Shown here piece after piece: positions 8,074-17,299 of a stretch of 64,000 nt of DNA. The notes under the pieces were generated by a model. That model saw only the letters and a list, made by a program, of their open reading frames with translations. It did no database searches and had not been told where the DNA came from. This stretch comes from Chloroflexi bacterium HGW-Chloroflexi-6 (GTDB taxonomy: Bacteria > Chloroflexota > Anaerolineae > Anaerolineales > Villigracilaceae). The stretch spans positions 1 to 64,000 of the forward strand of contig PHBU01000002.1 in NCBI GenBank assembly GCA_002840685.1, given 5' to 3'. Positions within the stretch are counted from its first letter, which is position 1. Every line of letters begins with the position of its first letter. The position numbers and the translations under genes are program-made.

Positions 8074-9117
8074 ATGGAGTCCGGTATGGCAATCATCAAC
8101 CAGGTATTCAAAACCATCATGGGCGGGACAGGCAAGAAGCCCTCGCTGGATGGCGTGCTGGCAATTTTTGACCGGGAATTGGAAAACTTCCAAACCCTGG
8201 TCCAGCCTGAGCCTACATCGAAACCACGCACTCCTTTTGACAGCCCCAATCTGACCTTCGATCAGATGTATATGTCGCGCCTGAGTCTGCGCCAAATTTT
8301 GGAGTTCCTGCCGGTGATGATCCCGCTGCGTGTGCGCATGAGCCAGAGCGCGCGCTTATACGATGGCAAATTTCAGGCGAAACACTCTGAAGCCACGCCG
8401 GGGTTTTTGTCTGCACTCGAAAACATGGCGCGGACGGCGGGCGCGGCGGATATTCGCTATGTTAAAGTGCCTCGCAATGCCATTTTTCAACACAAGGGCA
8501 TCCCGCATGAGTATGCGGTGGTTATCACGGTTGAGATGGACAAGGAAAAACTATCCAATGCCCCGAGCTTTGCTGCGATGATAGAAGTTGCTAAAGGCTA
8601 TGGCAACCTGGCGCGGATTGGTAACCAACTGGCCCATTTCATGCGTCAGAACGGGTTCGCCGCCTACCCGGGCACCGCACTCGGTGGTCTGACGGATTAC
8701 ACCCACCTGGCCGAAGTCGCCGGGCTGGGAGCGATCGGCTATCACGGGCTGTTGATCAGCCCGAATGAAGGCGCACGCCTGCGCATCAACACCATCTACA
8801 CCAACATCACCAACCTGCCCATCCAGACCGCGAACAAACACCTGTGGGTGCGCGATTTCTGCGCAATGTGCAAAAAGTGTATTCGCGGCTGTCCGGTTCA
8901 GGCGATTTACGAACAGCCCCGTCCGCGCGGCGATGGTGGGATGCAGTGCATTGACCACGCCGCCTGCCGCGATTACTTCAACCAGAACTACGGTTGCGCG
9001 GTGTGTCTGACGAAGTGTCCGTTCAGTGAAATGGGCTACGAAAAGGTCAAGGCGCGCTTCAAAGGTAATCCCGATGCCCCGCAGTTCCGCATTCCGGTTT
9101 TAGAAAAAGGAGCATAA
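8074..9117 (+). CDS. 4Fe-4S double-cluster protein (QueG / reductive-dehalogenase C-terminal-like), paralog 1
   Basis: AGLGAIGYHGLLISPNEGARLRINTIYTNITNLP...FCAMCKKCIRGCPVQAIYEQ...HAACRDYFNQNYGCAVCLTKCPFSEMGY. Confidence 0.8.
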   Translation: MESGMAIINQVFKTIMGGTGKKPSLDGVLAIFDRELENFQTLVQPEPTSKPRTPFDSPNLTFDQMYMSRLSLRQILEFLPVMIPLRVRMSQSARLYDGKFQAKHSEATPGFLSALENMARTAGAADIRYVKVPRNAIFQHKGIPHEYAVVITVEMDKEKLSNAPSFAAMIEVAKGYGNLARIGNQLAHFMRQNGFAAYPGTALGGLTDYTHLAEVAGLGAIGYHGLLISPNEGARLRINTIYTNITNLPIQTANKHLWVRDFCAMCKKCIRGCPVQAIYEQPRPRGDGGMQCIDHAACRDYFNQNYGCAVCLTKCPFSEMGYEKVKARFKGNPDAPQFRIPVLEKGA

Positions 9118-9118
9118 G

Positions 9119-9766
9119 ATGAACGTTCTGGCAGAATTGCTCAGCGATGTGAAGTTTATTGTCCAGTATCGGAAAAAATATGTCCGGCTTCAGAAAGACC
9201 TGGACAGCCGAGCCCCCAAAGCCGGGGATCTGGCGCCTGACTTCAGCCTGTCTGATGTCACCGGGAAAATGAACGTGCGCTTATCCGACTTTCGCGGCAA
9301 GAAACCGGTGGCGCTGGTATTCGGAAGCTATACCTGACCGCCCTTTGTGAATGGGACCGTGCGTCTCCATGAACTCTATCAACAATATCACCAGCAGGTG
9401 CAGTTCCTGAGCATTTATATTCGCGAAGCGCATCCTGTGGATGGCTGGTGGCTGGGCAGGCGGCTGACCAGGAAGGCATTCAGGATGTTCTTTCCCCGAG
9501 CATCCATGGAACACTATGACCCGAAAACCATCGAAGAACGCCGGGCGGTTGCCGGGGAATGTGAAACAGCCCTGCAATACGGCATTCGCACTTATGTGGA
9601 TGATATGGATGACACGGTTAACACGACCTATGCAGCCTGGCCGACTCGCCTGTACCTGGTCGGGCTGGATGGGCGCGTGGTTTATGCGGGTGGGCTGGGG
9701 CCATACGGCATGAAACCAGCCGAGCTAAAAGACGCGATTGATATTTACTTGAGGAGTATTGAATGA
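9119..9766 (+). CDS. Iodothyronine-deiodinase-family redoxin, selenoprotein (Sec encoded by TGA 9335-9337)
   Basis: ORFs 9119-9337 and 9347-9766 are in the same frame, separated by TGA. Read-through gives APDFSLSDVTGKMNVRLSDFRGKKPVALVFGSYT-U-PPFVNGTVRLHELYQQYHQQVQFLSIYIREAHPVDGWW, matching the deiodinase pattern FGSCT-U-PPF / FLxIYIxEAHxxDGW. Confidence 0.9.
9351..9370 (+). promoter_or_regulatory. Candidate bacterial SECIS stem-loop
   Basis: ATGG-GAC-CGTGC-GTC-t-CCAT: 7-bp stem with one bulged U and a GU-containing loop, base 13 nt downstream of the TGA. Confidence 0.55.
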
Positions 9767-10716
9767 AGCGCATCCTGCTCTCCGAAAAAATCAAGAAAGC
9801 CCCACCCTTCCTGACCATCGAACCTTACCTGCGCGCACAGGATAAGCCGATCGCCAGCCATCCCGAAGCGCGCGAACCGCGCCTGGTGCCGCTGGTGGTG
9901 ATCGACTACGGCAGTCTCGCGGCGCGCATCAGACAGATGCGCTATATCGGTAGGTTGTTGTTTGGCGCGGTTGGTGAAATGTGGAAAAGCGCGCGCAGCA
10001 TTCGCCAAAACCCGTACAGCGGTAAAAAGACGATCGACCCGCAAACGCTGGCCGAGTTGGAAGCCTATGCCAAAAGCCTGGGCATCGCCGAAATCGGTTA
10101 TACCGTGGTTAACCCGCGCTACATCTTCCGCGGTTTTCACATCCTGTTTCTGAATGCGCTGGTATTTACCATTGAAATGGATCGCGAGAAAATCCGGCAG
10201 GCCCCCTCGATTCCGTCTTTCATCGAAGTGTTTCGCACTTACTATGAAGTGGGCGTGATCGTGAACAAAGTAGCCGATTTCCTGCGCCAGCGCGGATACA
10301 ACGCTCACGCCGGGCCAGCCGTCGGCGGGGATGTCAACTACATCCCGGTTGCCATCGATGCCGGGTTGGGCATTTCAGGCAAAAGCGGCATGCTCATCAC
10401 CCGTCACAGCGGGCCGCGCGTGCGCCTGGCCGCGGTTTACACCGACATCGAAAACCTGCCTTTTTCGCAGGAGAACCCGCATGGCTGGGTGCGCGATTAC
10501 TGCGAAACCTGCAACATCTGTATTCAGAAATGTCCAGCGGATGCGATTTACCCAGTCACGAGAACCCTGCCTGACGGTGGCCCGGCTTTCATCGATCACA
10601 CCAAGTGCGCCATGCCGTTTTCCAATGACAATGGCTGCACCTTGTGCATCAAGCACTGTCCGTTCAGCGTGGTGGAGTATGACCATTTGAAAACGAAGTT
10701 CGAAATGCAAAGTTGA
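9763..10716 (+). CDS. 4Fe-4S double-cluster protein (QueG / reductive-dehalogenase C-terminal-like), paralog 2
   Basis: AGLGISGKSGMLITRHSGPRVRLAAVYTDIENLPF...YCETCNICIQKCPADAIYPV...CAMPFSNDNGCTLCIKHCPFSVVEY; start overlaps the stop of the selenoprotein gene. Confidence 0.8.
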   Translation: MKRILLSEKIKKAPPFLTIEPYLRAQDKPIASHPEAREPRLVPLVVIDYGSLAARIRQMRYIGRLLFGAVGEMWKSARSIRQNPYSGKKTIDPQTLAELEAYAKSLGIAEIGYTVVNPRYIFRGFHILFLNALVFTIEMDREKIRQAPSIPSFIEVFRTYYEVGVIVNKVADFLRQRGYNAHAGPAVGGDVNYIPVAIDAGLGISGKSGMLITRHSGPRVRLAAVYTDIENLPFSQENPHGWVRDYCETCNICIQKCPADAIYPVTRTLPDGGPAFIDHTKCAMPFSNDNGCTLCIKHCPFSVVEYDHLKTKFEMQS

Positions 10717-10732
10717 TAGCACTGAACTTGAC

Positions 10733-11000
10733 TTAAGGCGTGTATACTTGTGTTTCGGGGCGAAAAGCCGCCCACGAAAGCCAGAAATGATTGATAGCGT
10801 GCTTTTCGGTCAGCTGCGTTCCTTGGAGTGCACCTGATGCTGCCCGGCCAAAAATATCCCACTCATTGTCGGTTTCTTTATCGCGGAAAACGCCATTGGC
10901 AAATTCAAAGGTCAGAGTTTGCCCATTCACATTGGCGGAATAGGCGGCCGCTTCCCCATTCTTTACCTGCGGGGTAAAAAAACCTTCTTGTGCTATTCTA
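10733..11000 (-). pseudogene. DUF3179-like C-terminal fragment
   Basis: AAAYSANVNGQTLTFEFANGVFRDKETDNEWDIFGRAASGALQGTQLTEKHAINHFWLSWAAFRPETQVYTP resembles DUF3179 C-termini; no N-terminal part present. Confidence 0.55.
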
Positions 11001-11019
11001 AAGGTTGGAGGAATCAACC

Positions 11020-12219
11020 ATGACCGACCCAAGACTGACCCCTGAAATCATCACCCTGTACGGCACCGGCTGGTGCCCCGATTGCAAGCGTTCGAAGCAG
11101 TTTTTTGGCGAACAACGTGTGCCCTACACCTATGTAGATGTGGATGCCGACGCCGAGGCGCTGGCCTTTGTTGAACAAACCAACAATGGGATGCGCAGTA
11201 TCCCGACGATTATTTTTCCGGATGGCGCGGTGTTGGTTGAGCCGTCGAACGCGCAACTGGCCGAGAAACTCGGTTTGCAAACCCGCGCGAGGCGCACTTT
11301 TTACGATGCGATCATCATCGGCGGCGGTCCAACCGGGCTGACTGCCGCGCTTTACCTGGCGCGTGAGGGTGCCGAGGTGCTGGTGATTGAGAAGGCCGGG
11401 CTGGGTGGGCAGGCAGGCATTACCCAGACGTTGGATAATTTCCCCGGTTTCGATGAAGGCATTGCAGGCGCAGAGTTCGCGGCGCGGCTGGCCCGCCAGG
11501 CGCAAAAGTTTGGCGCGGAGATTTTGCAGGCGCAGGAAGCTTCGGCGCTGGAGAAGGATGGCGATTACGTTTGTGTGACGACCGGCGACGGGGCAGAGTA
11601 CGGTGCGAAGGTGGCTCTGCTGGCGAGCGGGGCGCGCTACCGTCGGCTGGGCATCCCTGGCGAGGAGGCGTTGATTGGCGTCAATGTCCATTTTTGCGCC
11701 ACCTGCGATGGGGCGTTTTATAAAGGAAAGAAAGTGCTGGTAGTGGGCGGCGGCAACAGCGGTTTTGAAGAGGGTTTGTTTCTGACCAAGTTCGCCAGCC
11801 AGGTGGATATTGTCGAATTCCTGCCCAAGGTGAAGGCCAGCAAGATATTGCAAGACAAAGTAACCGAGAAAGAAAATATGTCCGTCACAGTCAATCATGC
11901 CGTGAAGGAGATGCGTATTAAGAAAAACCAGTTGGATGCCGTAATTGTGGAAGATCGCGCCACTGGTGAGCAAAAAGAGTGGCATTACGATGGTGTGTTT
12001 GTGTTTATCGGTTTCTCTCCGAACAGTGAGCTTGCCAAAGGCAAAGCAGATCTTGACCAGTGGGGGTCGGTGGTCACGGACAAGACTCTCATGACCTCAA
12101 TTCCTGGCTTGTTTGCAGCGGGCGACGTACGTGCCGGTTCCACCAAACAGGCGGCTTCGGCGGCGGGGGAAGGGGCAACTGCCGCGCTGATGATACGTCA
12201 ATATTTATCGGATAAATGA
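11020..12219 (+). CDS. Glutaredoxin-thioredoxin reductase fusion
   Basis: N-term ITLYGTGWCPDCKRSKQFF (glutaredoxin), then YDAIIIGGGPTGLTAALYLAREG...FCATCDGAFYKGKKVLVVGGGNSGFEEG (TrxR CxxC and two Rossmann folds). Confidence 0.9.
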   Translation: MTDPRLTPEIITLYGTGWCPDCKRSKQFFGEQRVPYTYVDVDADAEALAFVEQTNNGMRSIPTIIFPDGAVLVEPSNAQLAEKLGLQTRARRTFYDAIIIGGGPTGLTAALYLAREGAEVLVIEKAGLGGQAGITQTLDNFPGFDEGIAGAEFAARLARQAQKFGAEILQAQEASALEKDGDYVCVTTGDGAEYGAKVALLASGARYRRLGIPGEEALIGVNVHFCATCDGAFYKGKKVLVVGGGNSGFEEGLFLTKFASQVDIVEFLPKVKASKILQDKVTEKENMSVTVNHAVKEMRIKKNQLDAVIVEDRATGEQKEWHYDGVFVFIGFSPNSELAKGKADLDQWGSVVTDKTLMTSIPGLFAAGDVRAGSTKQAASAAGEGATAALMIRQYLSDK

Positions 12220-12259
12220 GATGGAAGCCGGGTCTACCCCGGCAAGCTGGCTACCAAAG

Positions 12260-12288
12260 AAAATCCCTGCAACCTGCGGGGATTTTTT
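12260..12288 (+). terminator. Rho-independent terminator after grx-trxR
   Basis: AAAATCCC-tgcaacctgcg-GGGATTTTTT. Confidence 0.65.
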
Positions 12289-12391
12289 GTTCTCACGGAC
12301 ATTTTGGCCCATTTTTTTGCACTTTGGTCAACGAGTGCAATTCGGATTACTTGGTCAGCATTTTAGCTACGTAAATAATGTGCGCAGACAT

Positions 12392-12805
12392 CTACTTTGT
12401 TTCTCTGGATCGATTATCCCGCTCCCAGCGCAGGATGGCCTGATTCAGCCAGGCGATGCGGTTGCCCTGTGGATTTTTCTGGCGCTCAAACTCAATCAAT
12501 CGTTCGGCGGTAGACCGGTTGCCGCCGACTTTGCTGAGCAGGTTGTTGAACAGTTCAGCCTGGTGGTTGATGGCTGCGCCGAACAAATCATCTGCCGGGT
12601 GGGGCTTGTTGATCAGTCGTCGCATCAGCGCGCCGAACCAGTTCTCTTGCCGCGAAGGAGAGCGTGGCGGCTCCTGGTCAGCCTCCGGCTCATAGATATT
12701 GACGCCGCAATTCGGACAGCGTGTCAGTTCGTAGTGGAAATATGCGCCACAACGACCACATTCGATTTCGTTCTCGGCAGGTTGGGGATCAAGACTGGTG
12801 GGCAT
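12392..12805 (-). CDS. Zinc-ribbon hypothetical protein, copy 1
   Basis: MPTSLDPQPAENEIECGRCGAYFHYELTRCPNCGVNIYEPEAD...ERLIEFERQKNPQGNRIAWLNQAILRWERDNRS; CxxC...CxxC ribbon; near-duplicate at 34975-35385. Confidence 0.75.
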   Translation of the reverse strand: MPTSLDPQPAENEIECGRCGAYFHYELTRCPNCGVNIYEPEADQEPPRSPSRQENWFGALMRRLINKPHPADDLFGAAINHQAELFNNLLSKVGGNRSTAERLIEFERQKNPQGNRIAWLNQAILRWERDNRSRETK

Positions 12806-13060
12806 GATGCATTTGCTTTCTCTTGGGATATGCACAAAATCAAATCCACGCACATTGTTGTCACTATACAACATTTCAACTGTATTTTTGCGTTAAATCT
12901 GTCCACATTCTCGGGCGGAATATCTTAAGATAAGGCGCATTGTATGCACATATACACCTGAAACCTTCACAAAACCTGGCTTTTGGGGGAAGTTTGCCAC
13001 CGAAATTATGATCGCATAACGTTAAATGCACTTGATCGGGAGACTATCCGGAATTATGAG

Positions 13061-16000
13061 TTAGTGGAACTGTTGCTTGCCCACAATCAATTGTATGTCT
13101 AGCCTGGACAGGAAAATATCGCGCAGTTCTGGTGTATTGGCGTGGTCAGCAATCAACTTCACTTCAGCACATGCCCGCTCTAGCCATTCGGTGGCAGCCG
13201 GCATATTGCCGCTTTCCCCTTCCAACCTTGCGAGAACCGCGCACATTTCCCAGGTCTCGCGGTGCGCGCCTATTTCATCGGATAAAACCAGCGCATCACA
13301 AAGCGTTTGGTACGCATTTTTTGTATCTCCAGCCGCTAATTCTATTTTTGCGCGCAAAAATAATATGCCGGGTTTGAAATGGCGCAACTTCAATTCGTCA
13401 AATTTTCCTAGCAGTTGCTCAACGCAATGGTTGGCGCACTTCAGTTCGCCATTTGCCAGCGCCAACTCTGCTTCCGCCTCCAAAATGGAATGAGTTTCCC
13501 ACCAGCCTTCATAAGTCTGCCAGTGTAGATCAAAATTCTCCCAGCCCTTTTGCACAGCCGTCTGTGCCTCTCCCAAATTCCCGCGGCGTATTTCCACCAA
13601 AGCGAGCATGGCAAAAGCGGGGCCGCGCCCGGTCAGGCTGGTCTGATCTTGATGGCTGATTGCTCTTTGAACGTGGTCGATTGCTGCATCGTAGTCGCCC
13701 AGGTCATAGTAACACCACGCCAGTTGTTGAAAAATATCGATCCATAGCCCAGACAGGAACCGGCGGGATTCATCCGATTTCAGCGCGGGTAGTAATATTT
13801 CGAACACCCGATCATATTCACCGCGCAGGATGTGGATCGCGTTTTGGGTGGTTGCCAGGGCATAGACCGATGTGGGGCTGCCCAGCACTTCGTTTGCCCG
13901 ATATGCTTCACCCAGCAAAGATGTGGCAGCATCGAAGTTCCCAGTCTCCAACTGAATGATTGCCAGGTTATGCAAACAACTTAACACTCTCGGGTGCTGA
14001 CCCAGGTCAAGGAATATCGCCATCGCTTCCGCCAGGGCTGACTCGGCTTGCTCAAGCTGACCGAGCGAGATGAACGCCACGCCAAGTTCCAGCTTGACCA
14101 AAGCCAACTGCTCGCGCCAACCAGTCTTTTTTGCTAATTCTTCAGCGGCGCGAAGATGGGCAATGGCTGGCGCAATTTGTCTGTTGCCGAATTTGTGCGC
14201 CCGTGCCAAACTCAACTCGATTTGTTGTTGTGCTTGCATATCCCCCAGCACTTGCGCCAAGGATAAAGCCTGCCCTGCCAATTCTCGTGCCAGATCTATG
14301 TTTTGTGTGTCGTAAGGCATGGGCAGCAAAACACAGCGTGCTAGAAGAGATGCCAGTTGCATTTCGTGGCTGTCACGCGCCAAAGCCTGTGTTTGCATTT
14401 CATCGTAAATGGTCAGGGCCTGGCGGTGATGAAATTCCAGTTCGTATGCCTTGCCAAGTTGCAGGTAGAGATGTTGGCAGGTTACCGTACTTGCTTCGGC
14501 TTTTGACTCGATCAAGAGCGAGCGGGCGGTTTCATAATGCCCTGTCGCAGTTGTCACTTCATAAAAGCACATGGCTTCATCGCCTGCGTTCAAACTGTGT
14601 TCAAAAGCAAATCGCCATTCCTTCGCAGATAAGGCGTGATATGCCAGTTCTGCCGAGGGGGTTTTAACTTCTGACAGCGCTGTTAAAGCCCGCCGATGAA
14701 AAACTTCGCGGCGCGCTTCGCTAATCTGCTTGTAAACGACTTCCCGTATGCGGTCGTGGGAGATGCTGTAGGGGCGGGTTTCGTTGCGGACTTCCACGAT
14801 CAGACGGGCTGACAACAGCTCATCGAGGGCATCCAGGCTGTTTTGTTCGTCAGTTCCCGAAACCTTGCGTAAAAGATCAAAACTGCAATTGCGTCCGATC
14901 ACGGCGGCAGCGGCCAATACGGCCAAAGTCGGCTGGCTTAGCCATTCGAGACGCGACAGAATCACACTCTGGATGCTGGGTGCTAATAAGCGGGAATCAA
15001 TGGATTTCAAATTATTCAATGTCGCTAGTGGGTCGAGAGTGGGGCTGGATGTTTCTGTGCCCATCCAAACCAACGCACCGTAATCTTCGAGCGAGGAAAG
15101 GATCTCAAGCACAAAAAAAGGCTGACCGTTCGTTTCCATCGTCAGCCAGGCAGAGAGGGCGGCAACGCCCTCCAGGGTTTCACCCACCAGGGATTGGATT
15201 ATCTCCTGAATCGCAGAAGCCTGTACGGGCGGCAGGGAGAGGCGGGTCACTGGGATGTCGCGGATCAAAACACTCATCCAGTCACGGAATCCAGTTGTGC
15301 GCGCAAGCGATTCCTCGCGTATCAGAACCAGAAGCAGGGTCCGGCTGTGACTGGCGCGCCAACTTCGTGAGAGATAGTGGAGCAATTCCAAAGTGCCCGC
15401 ATCAGCCCATTGCAAATCATCCATAACCAGAATCAGCGGTTTTCGCTTAGACAGGGATACGCCGAGGCGGGCAATTGCCTCGAACAACCTCGATCTGGCG
15501 GTTGCTTCGTCACCGATGGCGGCTGGCAGGTCGGGGTAGCGCTCGCGCAGTTCGGGCAGGATGCGGGTGAGTTCGGCTAGCCAGGCATCGTCGAGCAGAT
15601 CTTCCGGGGCGTTCTCGCGCTCCAGTCGATCACGTAAAGCGTCGATAATTGGCTGGTAAGGCAAGCCGCCGCTGGTTTCGTAAACCTGTCCGCGCACAAG
15701 GTCTGCGCCATGCGTACCCGCCCATTTTAGAAATTCTTCCGCCAGGCGTGTCTTTCCCATGCCAGATTCGCCTGATACCACAACAAACTGTGGCTTGCCT
15801 TCCTGCGTGAGGTGGAAGGTTTGTACCAGATTTCGATATTCATTTGAGCGACCTACAAAGGGGATGAAAAGACGGTCGCCCCGCGCCTCAGCCTGATTCT
15901 CCAATATGGATGAAGCAGTTTCGCTGGAGCGGATGTATGCCAGCACTTCTTCGGTTTCGGAGGCTGGCTCAACGCCCAATTCTTTGCCCAACAAAGCGCG

Positions 16001-16672
16001 GCAGGTTTCATAAACCTGCAAAGCGCTTGAACGATCTTGGTTGAGAAAATGCAGGCGCATTAAGCGGCGGTATGCACTTTCGTTCAAATGATCCAATGCC
16101 AACCATTGGTTGACTGTCTCGATGGCGGGGGCAATAAGATGGTTTTCGAGTTGGTGATTTGATAATCGCTCGTGGATCAGGTTAAGGCGCGCCCCAATCA
16201 CATTGCGCTGAATCACAATCCAATCGTTGAAGGCGGGCGTATCAGGCAGGGAAAAGGCTTCAAGAAAAGGTCCGCGGGCGACTGCGACTGCATTTTGCAA
16301 CAGGGTAATGGCAGGCGGCGCAAGCTGGAGCGGCTGGGTATCGGTTGTCGCTTGTGCGGCCAGGTTCAAGTCGAGAAAGGCGAGGCTTGATGCATTGAAT
16401 CGGATGCGGTCGCCTTCAATCTTTAAGAGATCATCCACACCCCATAAAGCCTGCTTGATGCGCCCGAGCGTGCTGCGCAAAGAGAACTGGGCCTGGCGGG
16501 TCCCGCTCTCGGGCCAGAAGATGGCTTGCAGTTTTTCGCGCGGGTGAGTGCCAGATTCAACTACCAGATAGACAAATAGCGCCAACGCCTTGCGGGCAGC
16601 GAATTTAACAGGTTTTCCGTTATAAAAAAACTCGGGAGCACCCAGAAGCCTTATTTCCAAACCGTCCGACAC
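13061..16672 (-). CDS. SARP/BTAD-type large transcriptional activator with AAA ATPase and TPR regions
   Basis: LEIRLLGAPEFFYNGKPVKFAARKALALFVYLVVESGTHPREKLQAIFWPES (SARP winged helix), BTAD region, GESGMGKTRLAEEF (P-loop), ILVMDDLQWAD (Walker B), TPR-like C-terminus. Confidence 0.88.
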   Translation of the reverse strand: MSDGLEIRLLGAPEFFYNGKPVKFAARKALALFVYLVVESGTHPREKLQAIFWPESGTRQAQFSLRSTLGRIKQALWGVDDLLKIEGDRIRFNASSLAFLDLNLAAQATTDTQPLQLAPPAITLLQNAVAVARGPFLEAFSLPDTPAFNDWIVIQRNVIGARLNLIHERLSNHQLENHLIAPAIETVNQWLALDHLNESAYRRLMRLHFLNQDRSSALQVYETCRALLGKELGVEPASETEEVLAYIRSSETASSILENQAEARGDRLFIPFVGRSNEYRNLVQTFHLTQEGKPQFVVVSGESGMGKTRLAEEFLKWAGTHGADLVRGQVYETSGGLPYQPIIDALRDRLERENAPEDLLDDAWLAELTRILPELRERYPDLPAAIGDEATARSRLFEAIARLGVSLSKRKPLILVMDDLQWADAGTLELLHYLSRSWRASHSRTLLLVLIREESLARTTGFRDWMSVLIRDIPVTRLSLPPVQASAIQEIIQSLVGETLEGVAALSAWLTMETNGQPFFVLEILSSLEDYGALVWMGTETSSPTLDPLATLNNLKSIDSRLLAPSIQSVILSRLEWLSQPTLAVLAAAAVIGRNCSFDLLRKVSGTDEQNSLDALDELLSARLIVEVRNETRPYSISHDRIREVVYKQISEARREVFHRRALTALSEVKTPSAELAYHALSAKEWRFAFEHSLNAGDEAMCFYEVTTATGHYETARSLLIESKAEASTVTCQHLYLQLGKAYELEFHHRQALTIYDEMQTQALARDSHEMQLASLLARCVLLPMPYDTQNIDLARELAGQALSLAQVLGDMQAQQQIELSLARAHKFGNRQIAPAIAHLRAAEELAKKTGWREQLALVKLELGVAFISLGQLEQAESALAEAMAIFLDLGQHPRVLSCLHNLAIIQLETGNFDAATSLLGEAYRANEVLGSPTSVYALATTQNAIHILRGEYDRVFEILLPALKSDESRRFLSGLWIDIFQQLAWCYYDLGDYDAAIDHVQRAISHQDQTSLTGRGPAFAMLALVEIRRGNLGEAQTAVQKGWENFDLHWQTYEGWWETHSILEAEAELALANGELKCANHCVEQLLGKFDELKLRHFKPGILFLRAKIELAAGDTKNAYQTLCDALVLSDEIGAHRETWEMCAVLARLEGESGNMPAATEWLERACAEVKLIADHANTPELRDIFLSRLDIQLIVGKQQFH

Positions 16673-16944
16673 ACAGCATCTCCTGTTTTTGTCACGCTTC
16701 TGTCACGCCCGCAAAGTAGACTTATCTTGTCGAAGTTATCTGGTTTGAAGGCTGTTAGTTAAAATTTGGCATTGGTGGGTAAAGACTTTAAAGAGTTAAT
16801 CATTATAAATTGAAAACAGTTCCCAAGACGAGAATGAGAATTTATAGTGACTATCTTTTGTAACCTGTATAAGGAAAAAATCCCGAAGCGCACCGCGGAA
16901 GATATTTTTAGTGAGGTTTGTCTATATTTTAGAAAGGTTTTGCC

Positions 16945-17181
16945 ATGTCACAACTTGCACAGTTAGGTTCGGGCACTATTTGGATTTGTCATCATTGCAA
17001 CATTTGGTGGGGCAGTGATAGTGGTCATCAGACAACCACCAATTTTTTGAAGAAGCTTGATGATGCGGGCTTATTGCCTTCCTGGGAAAATTATCGTGGC
17101 TGGCAACTAATAGAAAAGCAGGAATCGGTTTGTCTGGAATGCGGAGATCACCTCATCTTGCCCGCCTTGCAAGCAAATTAA
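16945..17181 (+). CDS. Small hypothetical protein with CxxC motifs
   Basis: MSQLAQLGSGTIWICHHCNIWWGSDSGHQTTTNFLKKLDDAGLLPSWENYRGWQLIEKQESVCLECGDHLILPALQAN. Confidence 0.45.
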   Translation: MSQLAQLGSGTIWICHHCNIWWGSDSGHQTTTNFLKKLDDAGLLPSWENYRGWQLIEKQESVCLECGDHLILPALQAN

Positions 17182-17299
17182 GGCTGTAACATCGTTAAAA
17201 CGAAAACGGCGTGAGACAACTGCCTCGAGCTGTTTTTTGCTAACCGAAAAATCTATCATAGCATCAATTTCTCTCTAAAAAATTCATAAGGAAAATTAC

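Noticed and set aside
9119-9337. Truncated redoxin plus separate downstream gene at 9347
   Set aside because: Same frame, conserved deiodinase motif across the TGA and a downstream hairpin favour one selenoprotein gene.
9745-10308. 187-aa minus-strand ORF
   Set aside because: Antisense to the second Fe-S protein; no recognisable motif.
11014-11985. 323-aa minus-strand ORF
   Set aside because: Lies entirely antisense to the grx-trxR coding region, which has clear domain motifs.
12221-12928. 235-aa plus-strand ORF after trxR
   Set aside because: Starts past the trxR stop, spans a terminator hairpin and is antisense to the zinc-ribbon gene.
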